Source: JBLHZY01 sp047631555 (GTDB lineage: Bacteria; Pseudomonadota; Alphaproteobacteria; Rhodobacterales; Rhodobacteraceae). Taken from it: a stretch of 64,000 bases of DNA. Where the stretch lies: NCBI GenBank assembly GCA_047631555.1, contig JBLHZY010000001.1, positions 930,001-994,000 on the forward strand. Direction: 5' to 3'. Of the stretch, positions 17,210-24,791 are shown in pieces. The notes under the pieces were generated by a model. That model did no database searches. It saw only the letters and a list, made by a program, of their open reading frames with translations, and had not been told where the DNA came from. The position numbers were made by a program, and so were the translations under genes. Numbering within the stretch: the stretch's first letter is position 1; each line of letters starts with the position of its first letter.

Positions 17210-17244
17210 CGTTAGCGCAACCATCCATGGCGTTAGCGCAACCA
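17210..17244. promoter_or_regulatory. Two direct repeats CGTTAGCGCAACCA before the aldolase gene
   Basis: The 14-base sequence CGTTAGCGCAACCA occurs at 17210-17223 and again at 17231-17244, exactly 21 bases (two helical turns) apart and about 65 bases before the aldolase start. The half GTTAGCGC resembles LacI-family operators, and in alphaproteobacteria the LacI-type regulator CceR controls central carbon genes. A regulator site is likely; the regulator's identity is a guess. Confidence 0.5.
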
Positions 17245-17309
17245 ATGTTGCATTGCGCCGCGCGACTGTTAGGTGAGGGTCAAATCCAGTTTGATCCGAG
17301 GAAATAGTG

Positions 17310-18239
17310 ATGAAAACCACCCGCGCCGTTCAAAAGATTCTTGCCAATTATGAGGGCGAAACGCCCGGCGTCAAAGGCAAGCTCGCCTCAATGCTGATGG
17401 AAGGCAAATTGGGCGGCACGGGCAAAATGATCATCCTGCCGGTCGATCAAGGCTTTGAGCATGGCCCCGCGCGCACCTTCGCGCCCAACCCCGGCGGCTA
17501 TGATCCACACTACCATTACCAATTGGCAATCGACGCGGGCCTTAACGCGTTCGCCGCCCCGCTTGGCCTTTTGGAAGCGGGTGCGGATACATTCGCCGGC
17601 CAAATCCCAACGATCCTCAAATGCAACTCGGCCAACTCGCTCATGTCCGACACGGCCGGCAAGAACCAAGCGGTCACGGCCTCTGTCGATGATGCGCTGC
17701 GCCTTGGTTGCGCGGCCATCGGCTTTACCATCTACCCCGGCTCGGACGCGCAGCTTGATATGTACGAAGAGATCGTCGCGATGCGCAAAGAGGCCGCGGC
17801 CAAAGGCATCGCAACCGTGATCTGGTCCTACCCGCGCGGCGAAGCGATCACCAAAGACGGCGAAACAGCAATCGACGTGGCGGCCTATGCCGCCCAAATC
17901 GCCGCCCTGCTCGGCGCCCATATCATCAAGATCAAGCTGAGCACCGATCACCTGATGCTGCCCGAGGCCAAGAAGGTCTATCAAGATCTGAAAATCGACA
18001 TCGCGAGCCAAGCGGCGCGCGTGCGCAATTGCATGGATGCTTCATTCGCCGGACGGCGCATTGTTGTCTTCTCGGGCGGCGCGAAAAAGGGCGCTGACAG
18101 CGTTTATGACGATGCGCGCGCGATCCGCGATGGCGGCGGCAACGGCTCGATCATTGGGCGCAACTCGTTCCAACGCGACCGTGCCGAAGCGCTCGCCATG
18201 CTTGGCCAGCTGATCGACATCTACAAAGGCAAAGCGTAA
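17310..18239 (+). CDS. Class I fructose-bisphosphate aldolase, archaeal (DhnA/FbaB) type
   Basis: A 309-residue Schiff-base aldolase that interconverts fructose 1,6-bisphosphate and triose phosphates. It is the (beta/alpha)8 DhnA-like type: ILPVDQGFEHGP near residue 40, the strand IIKIKLSTDH whose Lys would form the Schiff base, and the phosphate-binding VVFSGG and SIIGRN segments at the end. The ATG at 17310 is preceded by GAGGAAATA; a GTG three bases earlier is less likely. It has its own promoter region with direct repeats and a stem-loop after it. Confidence 0.9.
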   Translation: MKTTRAVQKILANYEGETPGVKGKLASMLMEGKLGGTGKMIILPVDQGFEHGPARTFAPNPGGYDPHYHYQLAIDAGLNAFAAPLGLLEAGADTFAGQIPTILKCNSANSLMSDTAGKNQAVTASVDDALRLGCAAIGFTIYPGSDAQLDMYEEIVAMRKEAAAKGIATVIWSYPRGEAITKDGETAIDVAAYAAQIAALLGAHIIKIKLSTDHLMLPEAKKVYQDLKIDIASQAARVRNCMDASFAGRRIVVFSGGAKKGADSVYDDARAIRDGGGNGSIIGRNSFQRDRAEALAMLGQLIDIYKGKA

Positions 18240-18282
18240 CCGCCGGCCCAACGGCGCCATACCAACCGCGCCCCATACAAAT

Positions 18283-18311
18283 GGCCCCTACCGCTACATG
18301 TGGTAGAGGCC
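18283..18311 (+). terminator. Stem-loop after the aldolase gene
   Basis: GGCCCCTACC (18283-18292) pairs with GGTAGAGGCC (18302-18311), with one mismatch, around a 9-base loop, 44 bases after the aldolase stop. There is no T-run, so it is either a weak or Rho-assisted terminator or an mRNA 3'-end stabiliser. Confidence 0.5.
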
Positions 18312-18462
18312 CAAGCCCCCTTCCCCCAAGCACCTTATAAATAACGAAGATTCCCAATTTAGGGGATTCACAAAGCGATTCGCTTGTGCAATGATTCCCT
18401 TGAGCACACCCGCTAAAGAGGCGTGCCGAGGCAGAGTTAATAAATCGAGTGAGCAGGTTTCC

Positions 18463-18765
18463 ATGAACGCCCCGCGCAAGCGCCCCGGTTTTGGGGTTGT
18501 TATATATTTCGCCGTCGTCTTTTCCCTCGGCACCTATTTTGCGTTCGCCTCTGTGCAGGGCGATTTTGGCCTGTTCCGCCGCATCCAAATCGAAGCCGAA
18601 GCCAAAGATCTGCGCAAAGAGATCGATAGGCTTGATATTGAGCTGGCGATGATGCGCAACAAAACTCACCGCCTCTCGGATGAATTTCTCGATGTTGATC
18701 TGCTCGATGAACAGGCCCGCGATGTGCTTGGCATGGTGCGCGGCGACGAGATCGTCATCCGCTAA
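18463..18765 (+). CDS. Septum formation initiator / FtsB-like division protein
   Basis: A 100-residue bitopic membrane protein. A short basic cytoplasmic N-terminus (MNAPRKRPGFG) precedes one membrane helix (about residues 12-30), then a coiled coil (LRKEIDRLDIELAMMRNK) and a conserved C-terminal segment DEQARDVLGMVRGDEIVIR. This is the DivIC/FtsB family, whose member FtsB links FtsL and FtsQ in the divisome. It is encoded between the aldolase and pdhA genes, a common position in alphaproteobacteria. The ATG at 18463 starts just before the helix; a longer frame upstream has no family similarity. Confidence 0.87.
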   Translation: MNAPRKRPGFGVVIYFAVVFSLGTYFAFASVQGDFGLFRRIQIEAEAKDLRKEIDRLDIELAMMRNKTHRLSDEFLDVDLLDEQARDVLGMVRGDEIVIR

Positions 18766-18828
18766 CCAGTCGTTTTTCGAACCCCTTTTCAAAAACCATG
18801 TGCATTCCTCCGCGCGCTGCTGTATAAA

Positions 18829-18846
18829 TAGTTTAACACTAAACTA
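18829..18846. promoter_or_regulatory. Perfect inverted repeat TAGTTTA-N4-TAAACTA at the pdh promoter
   Basis: Two 7-base arms (18829-18835 and 18840-18846) lie 28 bases before the pdhA start and overlap a possible -10 hexamer TATACT at 18845-18850. A site in this position would block the promoter when bound. The cognate regulator is not in the window. Confidence 0.55.
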
Positions 18847-18873
18847 TACTCGCAGCTCCAAGGAGAAGGCCGC

Positions 18874-19869
18874 ATGGCGACCCGAAAAACCGCTGGAAAA
18901 TCAAACGTTTCCAAGGAAGACCTGCTGAAGCATTACTCAGATATGCTTTTGATCCGTCGATTCGAAGAAAAGGCTGGCCAGCTTTATGGCATGGGCCTGA
19001 TCGGCGGCTTTTGTCACCTTTACATCGGCCAAGAGGCTGTTGTTGTTGGGCTAGAGGCTGCCGCCGAAGAAGGCGACAAACGCATCACATCTTACCGCGA
19101 CCACGGCCATATGCTGGCCTGCGGGATGAACCCTGACGGCGTTATGGCCGAATTGACCGGGCGCGAGGGCGGCTATTCCAAGGGGAAAGGCGGCTCGATG
19201 CACATGTTCTCCAAAGAAAAGCATTTCTACGGTGGCCACGGCATTGTTGGTGCGCAAGTGCCGCTTGGCGCAGGGCTCGCCTTTGCCGACAAATACAACG
19301 AAAACGGCCGCGTGACCTTCACCTATTTCGGCGATGGCGCAGCCAACCAAGGCCAGGTTTACGAGACATTCAACATGGCCTCGCTCTGGCAGCTTCCGGT
19401 GATTTTCGTCATCGAAAACAACCAATATGCCATGGGCACCGCGATGAAGCGCTCGACCTCCTCGGCCGATATCCACACCCGCGGCGAGGCCTTCGGGATC
19501 AAAGGCGAAGCGGTTGACGGGATGGATGTTCTGGCCGTCAAAGAAGCCGGGCAAAAGGCTGTCGCGCACTGCCGCGCGGGCAAAGGCCCCTATATTCTTG
19601 AAGTAAAAACATATCGTTACCGTGGCCACTCGATGTCTGACCCGGCGAAATATCGCACCCGCGAAGAGGTGCAGAAAATGCGCGAAGAGCGCGATCCTAT
19701 TGAAGCGATCCGCGCCATGCTGCTCACCGGCAAACACGCCACCGAAGATGATCTCAAAGCCATCGACAAAGAGATCAAGGGCATCGTCAACGCGTCCGCC
19801 GAATTTGCCAAAGCCAGCCCCGAGCCCGCGCTCGAGGAACTTTGGACAGACATCTACGCGGAGGCATAA
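18874..19869 (+). CDS. pdhA: Pyruvate dehydrogenase E1 component, alpha subunit
   Basis: A 331-residue thiamine-diphosphate enzyme subunit of the pyruvate dehydrogenase complex. The TPP motif begins FGDGAANQGQVYE and ends FVIENNQYAMG; RSTSSADIHTRG and YRYRGHSMSDPAKYRTREE are the conserved loops near the active site. AAGGAG precedes the ATG. It opens a four-gene unit (pdhA, VOC protein, pdhB, pdhC) with a palindrome at its promoter. The length and motifs match the short alphaproteobacterial E1-alpha. Confidence 0.96.
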   Translation: MATRKTAGKSNVSKEDLLKHYSDMLLIRRFEEKAGQLYGMGLIGGFCHLYIGQEAVVVGLEAAAEEGDKRITSYRDHGHMLACGMNPDGVMAELTGREGGYSKGKGGSMHMFSKEKHFYGGHGIVGAQVPLGAGLAFADKYNENGRVTFTYFGDGAANQGQVYETFNMASLWQLPVIFVIENNQYAMGTAMKRSTSSADIHTRGEAFGIKGEAVDGMDVLAVKEAGQKAVAHCRAGKGPYILEVKTYRYRGHSMSDPAKYRTREEVQKMREERDPIEAIRAMLLTGKHATEDDLKAIDKEIKGIVNASAEFAKASPEPALEELWTDIYAEA

Positions 19870-19872
19870 ACC

Positions 19873-20262
19873 ATGCCTCATTTTGAAATCTATGTCGCCG
19901 ATGTAAGCGCTGCAAAGACCTATTACACAGGCCTGTTTGGCTGGACTTATGCGCCAATGCCGGGTGCTGAGGAGTGGGAATACCATCTGGCAACTGGCCG
20001 CGATATCGGCACAGGCAAAGGCTGCACCGTTGGCCTGTCTCGTCGCCCCGATACAGCCCATCCCGCAGGCAGCGCTGTGCGCGGCGGAACCATGACATTT
20101 GAGGTCGATGACTGCGATGCGGCCTATGAATGGGCGCTCAAAAACGGTGGCGCCGAAGCGCTGCCACCCGCCGATTATCCGGGCGTTGGCCGCGTGGCCT
20201 GTGTTGAGGACGGTCAAGGAAATATCGTCGGAATGATCACTCCGATCGCTGGAGAAGAATAA
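19873..20262 (+). CDS. VOC (glyoxalase/bleomycin resistance) superfamily protein inside the pdh operon
   Basis: A 129-residue protein with the paired beta-alpha-beta-beta-beta modules of the vicinal oxygen chelate superfamily: FEIYVADVSAAKTYYTGLFGW at the start and TFEVDDCDAAYEWALKNGG, then VEDGQGNIVGMI at the end. It begins 3 bases after pdhA and ends 1 base before pdhB, so it is co-translated with the E1 subunits. Its reaction cannot be told from sequence; one expected metal-ligand position near the N-terminus is not a His. A role in handling reactive carbonyls or as an accessory of the complex is conceivable but unproven. Confidence 0.82.
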   Translation: MPHFEIYVADVSAAKTYYTGLFGWTYAPMPGAEEWEYHLATGRDIGTGKGCTVGLSRRPDTAHPAGSAVRGGTMTFEVDDCDAAYEWALKNGGAEALPPADYPGVGRVACVEDGQGNIVGMITPIAGEE

Positions 20263-20263
20263 T

Positions 20264-21634
20264 ATGGCACTCGAAATTCTCATGCCCGCGCTTTCGCCCA
20301 CGATGGAAGAAGGCACATTGGCCAAATGGCTCGTTAAAGAGGGCGATACCGTTGCCTCTGGCGATATCCTGGCCGAGATCGAAACAGACAAAGCCACGAT
20401 GGAATTCGAGGCGGTTGATGAAGGCGTGATCGGCAAGATCCTGATCGCGGAAGGGACCGAAGGCGTGAAGGTCAACACGGCCATCGCGGTGCTGCTCGAA
20501 GAGGGCGAAAGCGCCGATACGGTTGTGGCCCCTGCCGCCGCCGCCGCGCCTGCCCCCGCCGCCGAAGCCGCGCCCGCAAAGCCTGCTGCCAAAGCCGCCG
20601 CCGCCCCAATCGCGCCGCGCAACGTTGCGCCCGATTACCCCGCTGGCACAGAAATGAAAGCAACGACCGTGCGCGAAGCCCTACGCGATGCCATGGCCGA
20701 AGAAATGCGCCGCGACGCGGAGGTATTTCTGATGGGGGAAGAGGTCGCCGAATACCAAGGCGCCTATAAAGTTAGCCAAGGGTTGCTCGATGAATTCGGC
20801 GCAAAACGGATCATTGACACGCCGATTACCGAGCATGGTTTTGCTGGGATTGCTGTGGGCGCTGCTTTTGGCGGGCTCAAGCCAATCGTTGAGTTCATGA
20901 CCTTTAACTTCGCCATGCAAGCCATTGATCATATTATCAATTCGGCGGCGAAAACGCTCTATATGTCGGGCGGCCAGATGGGCGCTCCGATGGTGTTTCG
21001 TGGCCCCAATGGTGCGGCGGCCCGCGTAGGCGCGCAGCACTCGCAGGACTATGCCGCTTGGTACTCGATGGTGCCCGGTCTCAAGGTCGTCATGCCCTAT
21101 TCTGCGGCAGATGCAAAAGGCCTGATGAAGACCGCGATCCGCGATCCAAACCCGGTGATCTTCCTCGAGAACGAGATGCTTTATGGCCGCTCTTTTGACG
21201 TGCCGGTCATGGACGATTTCACCATTCCTTTCGGCAAAGCCCGCATCTGGCGCGAGGGAGAAGACGTCACAATCGTGAGCTTCGGGATCGGCATGCAATA
21301 CACGCTTGAAGCCGCCGATGAACTGGCCAAAGAGGGCATTTCCGCCGAGGTGATCGATCTGCGCACCCTGCGCCCAATTGATTACGACACCGTCCTCAAC
21401 AGCGTGATGAAAACCAACCGCTGCGTGACCGTTGAGGAAGGCTGGCCCGTTGGCTCCATCGGCAATCATCTGGGTGCCACGATCATGCAGCGCGCCTTTG
21501 ATTATCTCGACGCGCCAGTGATCAATTGCACCGGCAAAGACGTGCCCATGCCCTATGCCGCCAACCTTGAAAAACATGCGCTCATCACCACCGCCGAGGT
21601 GATTGAAGCCGTGAAATCAGTTACTTATCGCTAG
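20264..21634 (+). CDS. pdhB: Pyruvate dehydrogenase E1 component, beta subunit, with N-terminal lipoyl domain
   Basis: A 456-residue protein. Residues 1-80 are a biotinyl/lipoyl domain with the modified Lys in EIETDKATMEFE, followed by an Ala/Pro-rich linker (about 85-125). The E1-beta transketolase-like domain then begins at TVREALRDAMAEEM and includes GFAGIAVGAAFGGLKPIVEFMTFNF and RTLRPIDYDTVLNSV. A lipoyl domain on E1-beta is a feature of alphaproteobacterial complexes and adds a swinging arm to the one on E2. The first 80 residues are almost identical to those of the E2 subunit encoded next, which points to recent domain copying or conversion. Confidence 0.96.
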   Translation: MALEILMPALSPTMEEGTLAKWLVKEGDTVASGDILAEIETDKATMEFEAVDEGVIGKILIAEGTEGVKVNTAIAVLLEEGESADTVVAPAAAAAPAPAAEAAPAKPAAKAAAAPIAPRNVAPDYPAGTEMKATTVREALRDAMAEEMRRDAEVFLMGEEVAEYQGAYKVSQGLLDEFGAKRIIDTPITEHGFAGIAVGAAFGGLKPIVEFMTFNFAMQAIDHIINSAAKTLYMSGGQMGAPMVFRGPNGAAARVGAQHSQDYAAWYSMVPGLKVVMPYSAADAKGLMKTAIRDPNPVIFLENEMLYGRSFDVPVMDDFTIPFGKARIWREGEDVTIVSFGIGMQYTLEAADELAKEGISAEVIDLRTLRPIDYDTVLNSVMKTNRCVTVEEGWPVGSIGNHLGATIMQRAFDYLDAPVINCTGKDVPMPYAANLEKHALITTAEVIEAVKSVTYR

Positions 21635-21643
21635 GAGAGCATG

Positions 21644-22963
21644 ATGCCGATAGAAATCCTGATGCCCGCGCTCTCGCCCACAATGGAAGAGGGCACGCTC
21701 GCGAAATGGCTGGTCAAAGAGGGCGATACGGTCGCCTCCGGCGATCTGCTGGCCGAGATCGAAACAGACAAGGCCACGATGGAATTCGAGGCCGTTGATG
21801 AAGGCGTGATCGGCAAAATTCTGATCCCGGCAGGCTCTGAAGGCGTCAAAGTAAACACCGCGATTGCTGTTCTGCTTGAAGACGGCGAAAGCGCCGATGA
21901 TGTTGCCGCTACACCCGCGCCAAAAGCAAGCGATGCCCCTGCGCCCGCAGCAGCGACCCCTGCGCCCGCCGCCGCAAGCGAAGCCGCCGCACCGGCCCCC
22001 GCGGCCCCGCAAGCCGCTGATGGCACACGCCTTTTCGCCTCGCCCTTGGCGCGCCGCATCGCCGCGCAAAACGGCGTTGATCTGGCAACGATCCAAGGCT
22101 CTGGCCCCAAAGGCCGGATCGTCAAAGCCGATGTGACCGGCGCCCCTGCAAGCGCCGCCGCCCCGGCCAGCGCGGCAAAAGCTGCATCCGCACCCGCCGC
22201 GCCAAGCGCGCCATCCGGCGCCTTCCCAACCGGCCCAAGCACAGAAACCGTGCTCAAAATGTATGCGGACCGCGAGTATGAAGAAATCGCCCTCAACGGC
22301 ATGCGCAAAACCATCGCAGCGCGCCTTACCGAGGCCAAACAAACCATCCCGCATTTCTACCTGCGCCGCGATATCAAGCTCGATGCGCTGATCTCCTTTC
22401 GCAGCCAGCTCAACAAACAACTCGAAGCGCGCGGCGTGAAGCTTTCGATCAACGATTTCATCATCAAAGCCTGCGCGCTCGCCCTACAGCAAGTGCCCAC
22501 GGCCAATGCGGTCTGGGCCTCGGATCGCCTGCTGCAGCTCAAGCCATCCGATGTCGCGGTTGCCGTTGCGATTGAGGGCGGCCTCTTCACGCCCGTGCTG
22601 AAAGACGCCGAAAGCAAAAGCCTCTCCGCCCTCTCAACCGAGATGAAAGATCTCGCCACCCGCGCCAAGAGCCGCAAACTCGCCCCGCACGAATACCAAG
22701 GCGGCAGCTTTGCAATCTCGAACCTCGGAATGATGGGGATCGACAACTTTGACGCGGTGATCAACCCGCCGCATGGTGCGATCCTTGCGGTTGGGGCTGG
22801 CGTTAAAAAGCCCGTGGTCAACGCCGAGAACCAGGTCGAAATCGCGACCGTGATGTCGGTCACGCTCTCGGTTGATCACCGCGTGATTGATGGGGCTTTG
22901 GGCGCAGAATTGCTTGCCGCCATCACAAATAGTCTGGAAAACCCAATGGGGATGCTGGCTTAA
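21644..22963 (+). CDS. pdhC: Dihydrolipoyllysine acetyltransferase, E2 of pyruvate dehydrogenase
   Basis: A 439-residue E2 subunit. The order is lipoyl domain (1-80, Lys in ETDKATMEFE), Ala/Pro linker, peripheral-subunit-binding domain at about 128-163 (RLFASPLARRIAAQNGVDLA), second linker, and the catalytic domain ending in DHRVIDGALGAEL with the active-site His and Asp. It transfers acetyl groups to CoA and forms the core of the complex. AGGAGAGC precedes two ATGs; the second, at 21644, aligns with the start of the E1-beta lipoyl domain. No lipoamide dehydrogenase gene follows: the operon ends at a terminator. Confidence 0.96.
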   Translation: MPIEILMPALSPTMEEGTLAKWLVKEGDTVASGDLLAEIETDKATMEFEAVDEGVIGKILIPAGSEGVKVNTAIAVLLEDGESADDVAATPAPKASDAPAPAAATPAPAAASEAAAPAPAAPQAADGTRLFASPLARRIAAQNGVDLATIQGSGPKGRIVKADVTGAPASAAAPASAAKAASAPAAPSAPSGAFPTGPSTETVLKMYADREYEEIALNGMRKTIAARLTEAKQTIPHFYLRRDIKLDALISFRSQLNKQLEARGVKLSINDFIIKACALALQQVPTANAVWASDRLLQLKPSDVAVAVAIEGGLFTPVLKDAESKSLSALSTEMKDLATRAKSRKLAPHEYQGGSFAISNLGMMGIDNFDAVINPPHGAILAVGAGVKKPVVNAENQVEIATVMSVTLSVDHRVIDGALGAELLAAITNSLENPMGMLA

Positions 22964-22994
22964 CATCGCCGCGCAACCCCCTGATAAAAATACA

Positions 22995-23034
22995 AAAAGT
23001 CGAAGTCATCTCTGCGTGACCTCGGCTTTTTCTT
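22995..23034 (+). terminator. Rho-independent terminator of the pdh operon
   Basis: AAAAGTCGAAGTCA (22995-23008) pairs with TGACCTCGGCTTTT (23017-23030), with one wobble pair and one mismatch, and ends in a T-rich tail, 31 bases after the pdhC stop. Confidence 0.85.
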
Positions 23035-23052
23035 GGCTCAAATACTCAAATC
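23025..23052 (+). repeat. Short dispersed repeat GCTTTTTCTTGGCYYAAATACTCA, copy 1
   Basis: The sequence from GCTTTTTCTTGGC to AAATACTCAAATC overlaps the T-run of the pdh terminator. A near-identical copy is at 31438-31465 between fabD and fabG and a diverged one at 29885-29910. The layout TTGGC..AAATACTC recalls the TTGTGCAAATATCCC part of the longer repeat at 5207, so both may be one family. Confidence 0.5.
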
Positions 23053-23085
23053 CCCAAACGCGCCACAATAGCCGCGCGCCCGAGA

Positions 23086-23907
23086 TCACTCCTCAGGATC
23101 AGCACAAATCCCAAGCAATTGGTTCATCGAAACGGAGGGCTGATCACAGCCCGCCTCGCCCACGATGCGCGCCGGAACCCCGGCAACCGTCGTGCAGCAC
23201 GGCACGTCTTCCAAAACAACCGAACCCGCCGCGATCCGCGAACAATGGCCGATTTTGATGTTGCCAAGAACCTTCGCCCCAGCCCCAATCATCACCCCAT
23301 CGCCGATTTTCGGATGGCGATCTTGATCTTCTTTGCCGGTCCCGCCAAGCGTTACCGAATGCAGGATCGAAACATTATCCCCGACAACGGCCGTCTCGCC
23401 AAAGACGATCGAATGCGCGTGATCCAAGAAGATCCCCTTTCCAACGCGGCACGCCGGATGAATATCGACGCCGAATTGCTCAGAGACCCGCATTTGGATG
23501 AAATAGGCCAAGTCCTTGCGGCCCTGCTGCCAAAGCCAATGCCCGACCCGGTAGGCCTGAATCGCTTGGAACCCTTTGAAATACAACAAAGGTTGCAAAA
23601 ATCGCATGCACGCCGGATCGCGGTCATAAACGGCAACAATATCCGCGCGCGCCGATTGGCCAAGCGAGGGATCGCTCTCATAAGCTTCATCCGCAATCTC
23701 GCGAAGCAGCTGCTCGCTCATCTCCGAGGAAGCCAGTTTTTGCGCCATACGGTAGGCCAAAGCCTGCTCCAAGGTCGCGTGGTGCAGCACACAGGCATGC
23801 ACCAAACCGCCCAAAAACGGCTCATCCAGAACCGCTTGGCGGGCCTCGTCAGAGATCCGGTCCCAAACGGGATCAAGCTCAGTCAGTTTCGTGCGTGTCT
23901 TGGCCAT
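23086..23907 (-). CDS. cysE: Serine O-acetyltransferase
   Basis: A 273-residue enzyme that makes O-acetylserine, the first step of cysteine synthesis. The N-terminal helical domain (DPVWDRISDEARQAV) is followed by the left-handed beta-helix of hexapeptide repeats (GIFLDHAHSIVFGETAVVGDNV, IGDGVMIGAGAKVLGNIKIG) and the C-terminal loop. AAAGGA stands 8 bases before the ATG at 23907. In several Rhodobacterales genomes cysE lies next to the gene transfer agent cluster, which fits the relic found just upstream here. Confidence 0.93.
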   Translation of the reverse strand: MAKTRTKLTELDPVWDRISDEARQAVLDEPFLGGLVHACVLHHATLEQALAYRMAQKLASSEMSEQLLREIADEAYESDPSLGQSARADIVAVYDRDPACMRFLQPLLYFKGFQAIQAYRVGHWLWQQGRKDLAYFIQMRVSEQFGVDIHPACRVGKGIFLDHAHSIVFGETAVVGDNVSILHSVTLGGTGKEDQDRHPKIGDGVMIGAGAKVLGNIKIGHCSRIAAGSVVLEDVPCCTTVAGVPARIVGEAGCDQPSVSMNQLLGICADPEE

Positions 23908-24080
23908 CAGCAAAATCCTTTGATTGCCCGATGTTTACACCAAACTGATACCATTCTCAAAGCGCAAAGCTGTGATTTCTCCGATCACATTTCGAAATAC
24001 GCATCCAACCCTATGATCCAAATAGAAAAAACCGCCCCATGCAGCGCAAGGGACGGTCAAAATTTTCGCAAATATCGCCC

Positions 24081-24791
24081 TTATTCGGAGGGCAAGGTCA
24101 GGCGCAGCAAGTGCACTGCAATACGCAATGTTCCGCCAGCAAAATCACCGCCCTCGCCCGTAAGGATCAAATCCTCTGGCGAATAATAGGTCAGCGGCGT
24201 CCCCGTCAGCCCACGCAGCCACGAGCCCGTTGATAGCCCAAGCCCTGAACCATAGCGATTGTCCGAACCACTGACCCCGATGCGAAAGCTCGTGAGCGTC
24301 CCGGTGATCTCGGCAAGAACCCGGCCAGTGATCCCATAGACAACGGCATTGGCCGGCAAGGCGGCAATCACATCGCTCGTGGCGCCTGCGCCAATCACAT
24401 GATCGATCTCGATCACTTCCTGAATGATCGCGGCCCCATTGGCCGATGTCGCCGCAGCGCCCGCCGACCAATTCGTGCCATCAAAGCTCGCATGCGCCGA
24501 TTGATCGACGATATAGGCGCGAAAACCGGTTTGAGCGGGTGCGAAAGTCCACCCACCGCCGGAATAGATGGCGATCTTGCCCTCCTGCCCGGCCCAATCA
24601 TTCACCGCGCCAAGCGGCACCCCATAACAATCCCCACCATTGGCAAGCGCCGGTGGCAGCGTGGTCGTAACCGATTGCAAAACCAATTGCACCAAACCAT
24701 CAAGCCGCGTCAGCGCCTCGTTTACGGTCACATGTTTTTGCGCCTGTGCTGGCTCAACCAGCGGCAATTCAAGACGAGACGTATCAGCCAT
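24081..24791 (-). CDS. DUF2793 protein, gene-transfer-agent associated
   Basis: A 236-residue protein whose start, SRLELPLVEPAQAQKHVTVNEALTRLD, is the signature of DUF2793, found next to the host-specificity gene at the end of gene transfer agent and related phage tail clusters. The middle (GVPLGAVNDWAGQEGKIAIYSGGGWTF) belongs to the same domain, and the C-terminal beta-rich part (from about residue 120) looks like a receptor-binding or fibre-tip segment. Its start overlaps the end of the tail-protein fragment by 8 bases, as expected for an intact module end. With most of the cluster absent here, its present role is unclear. Confidence 0.82.
   Translation of the reverse strand: MADTSRLELPLVEPAQAQKHVTVNEALTRLDGLVQLVLQSVTTTLPPALANGGDCYGVPLGAVNDWAGQEGKIAIYSGGGWTFAPAQTGFRAYIVDQSAHASFDGTNWSAGAAATSANGAAIIQEVIEIDHVIGAGATSDVIAALPANAVVYGITGRVLAEITGTLTSFRIGVSGSDNRYGSGLGLSTGSWLRGLTGTPLTYYSPEDLILTGEGGDFAGGTLRIAVHLLRLTLPSE

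Noticed and set aside
19051..20622. A 523-codon open frame antisense to pdhA and the VOC gene
   Set aside because: It is an Ala/Gly-rich shadow of GC-rich coding DNA on the other strand; the sense genes have clear family motifs.
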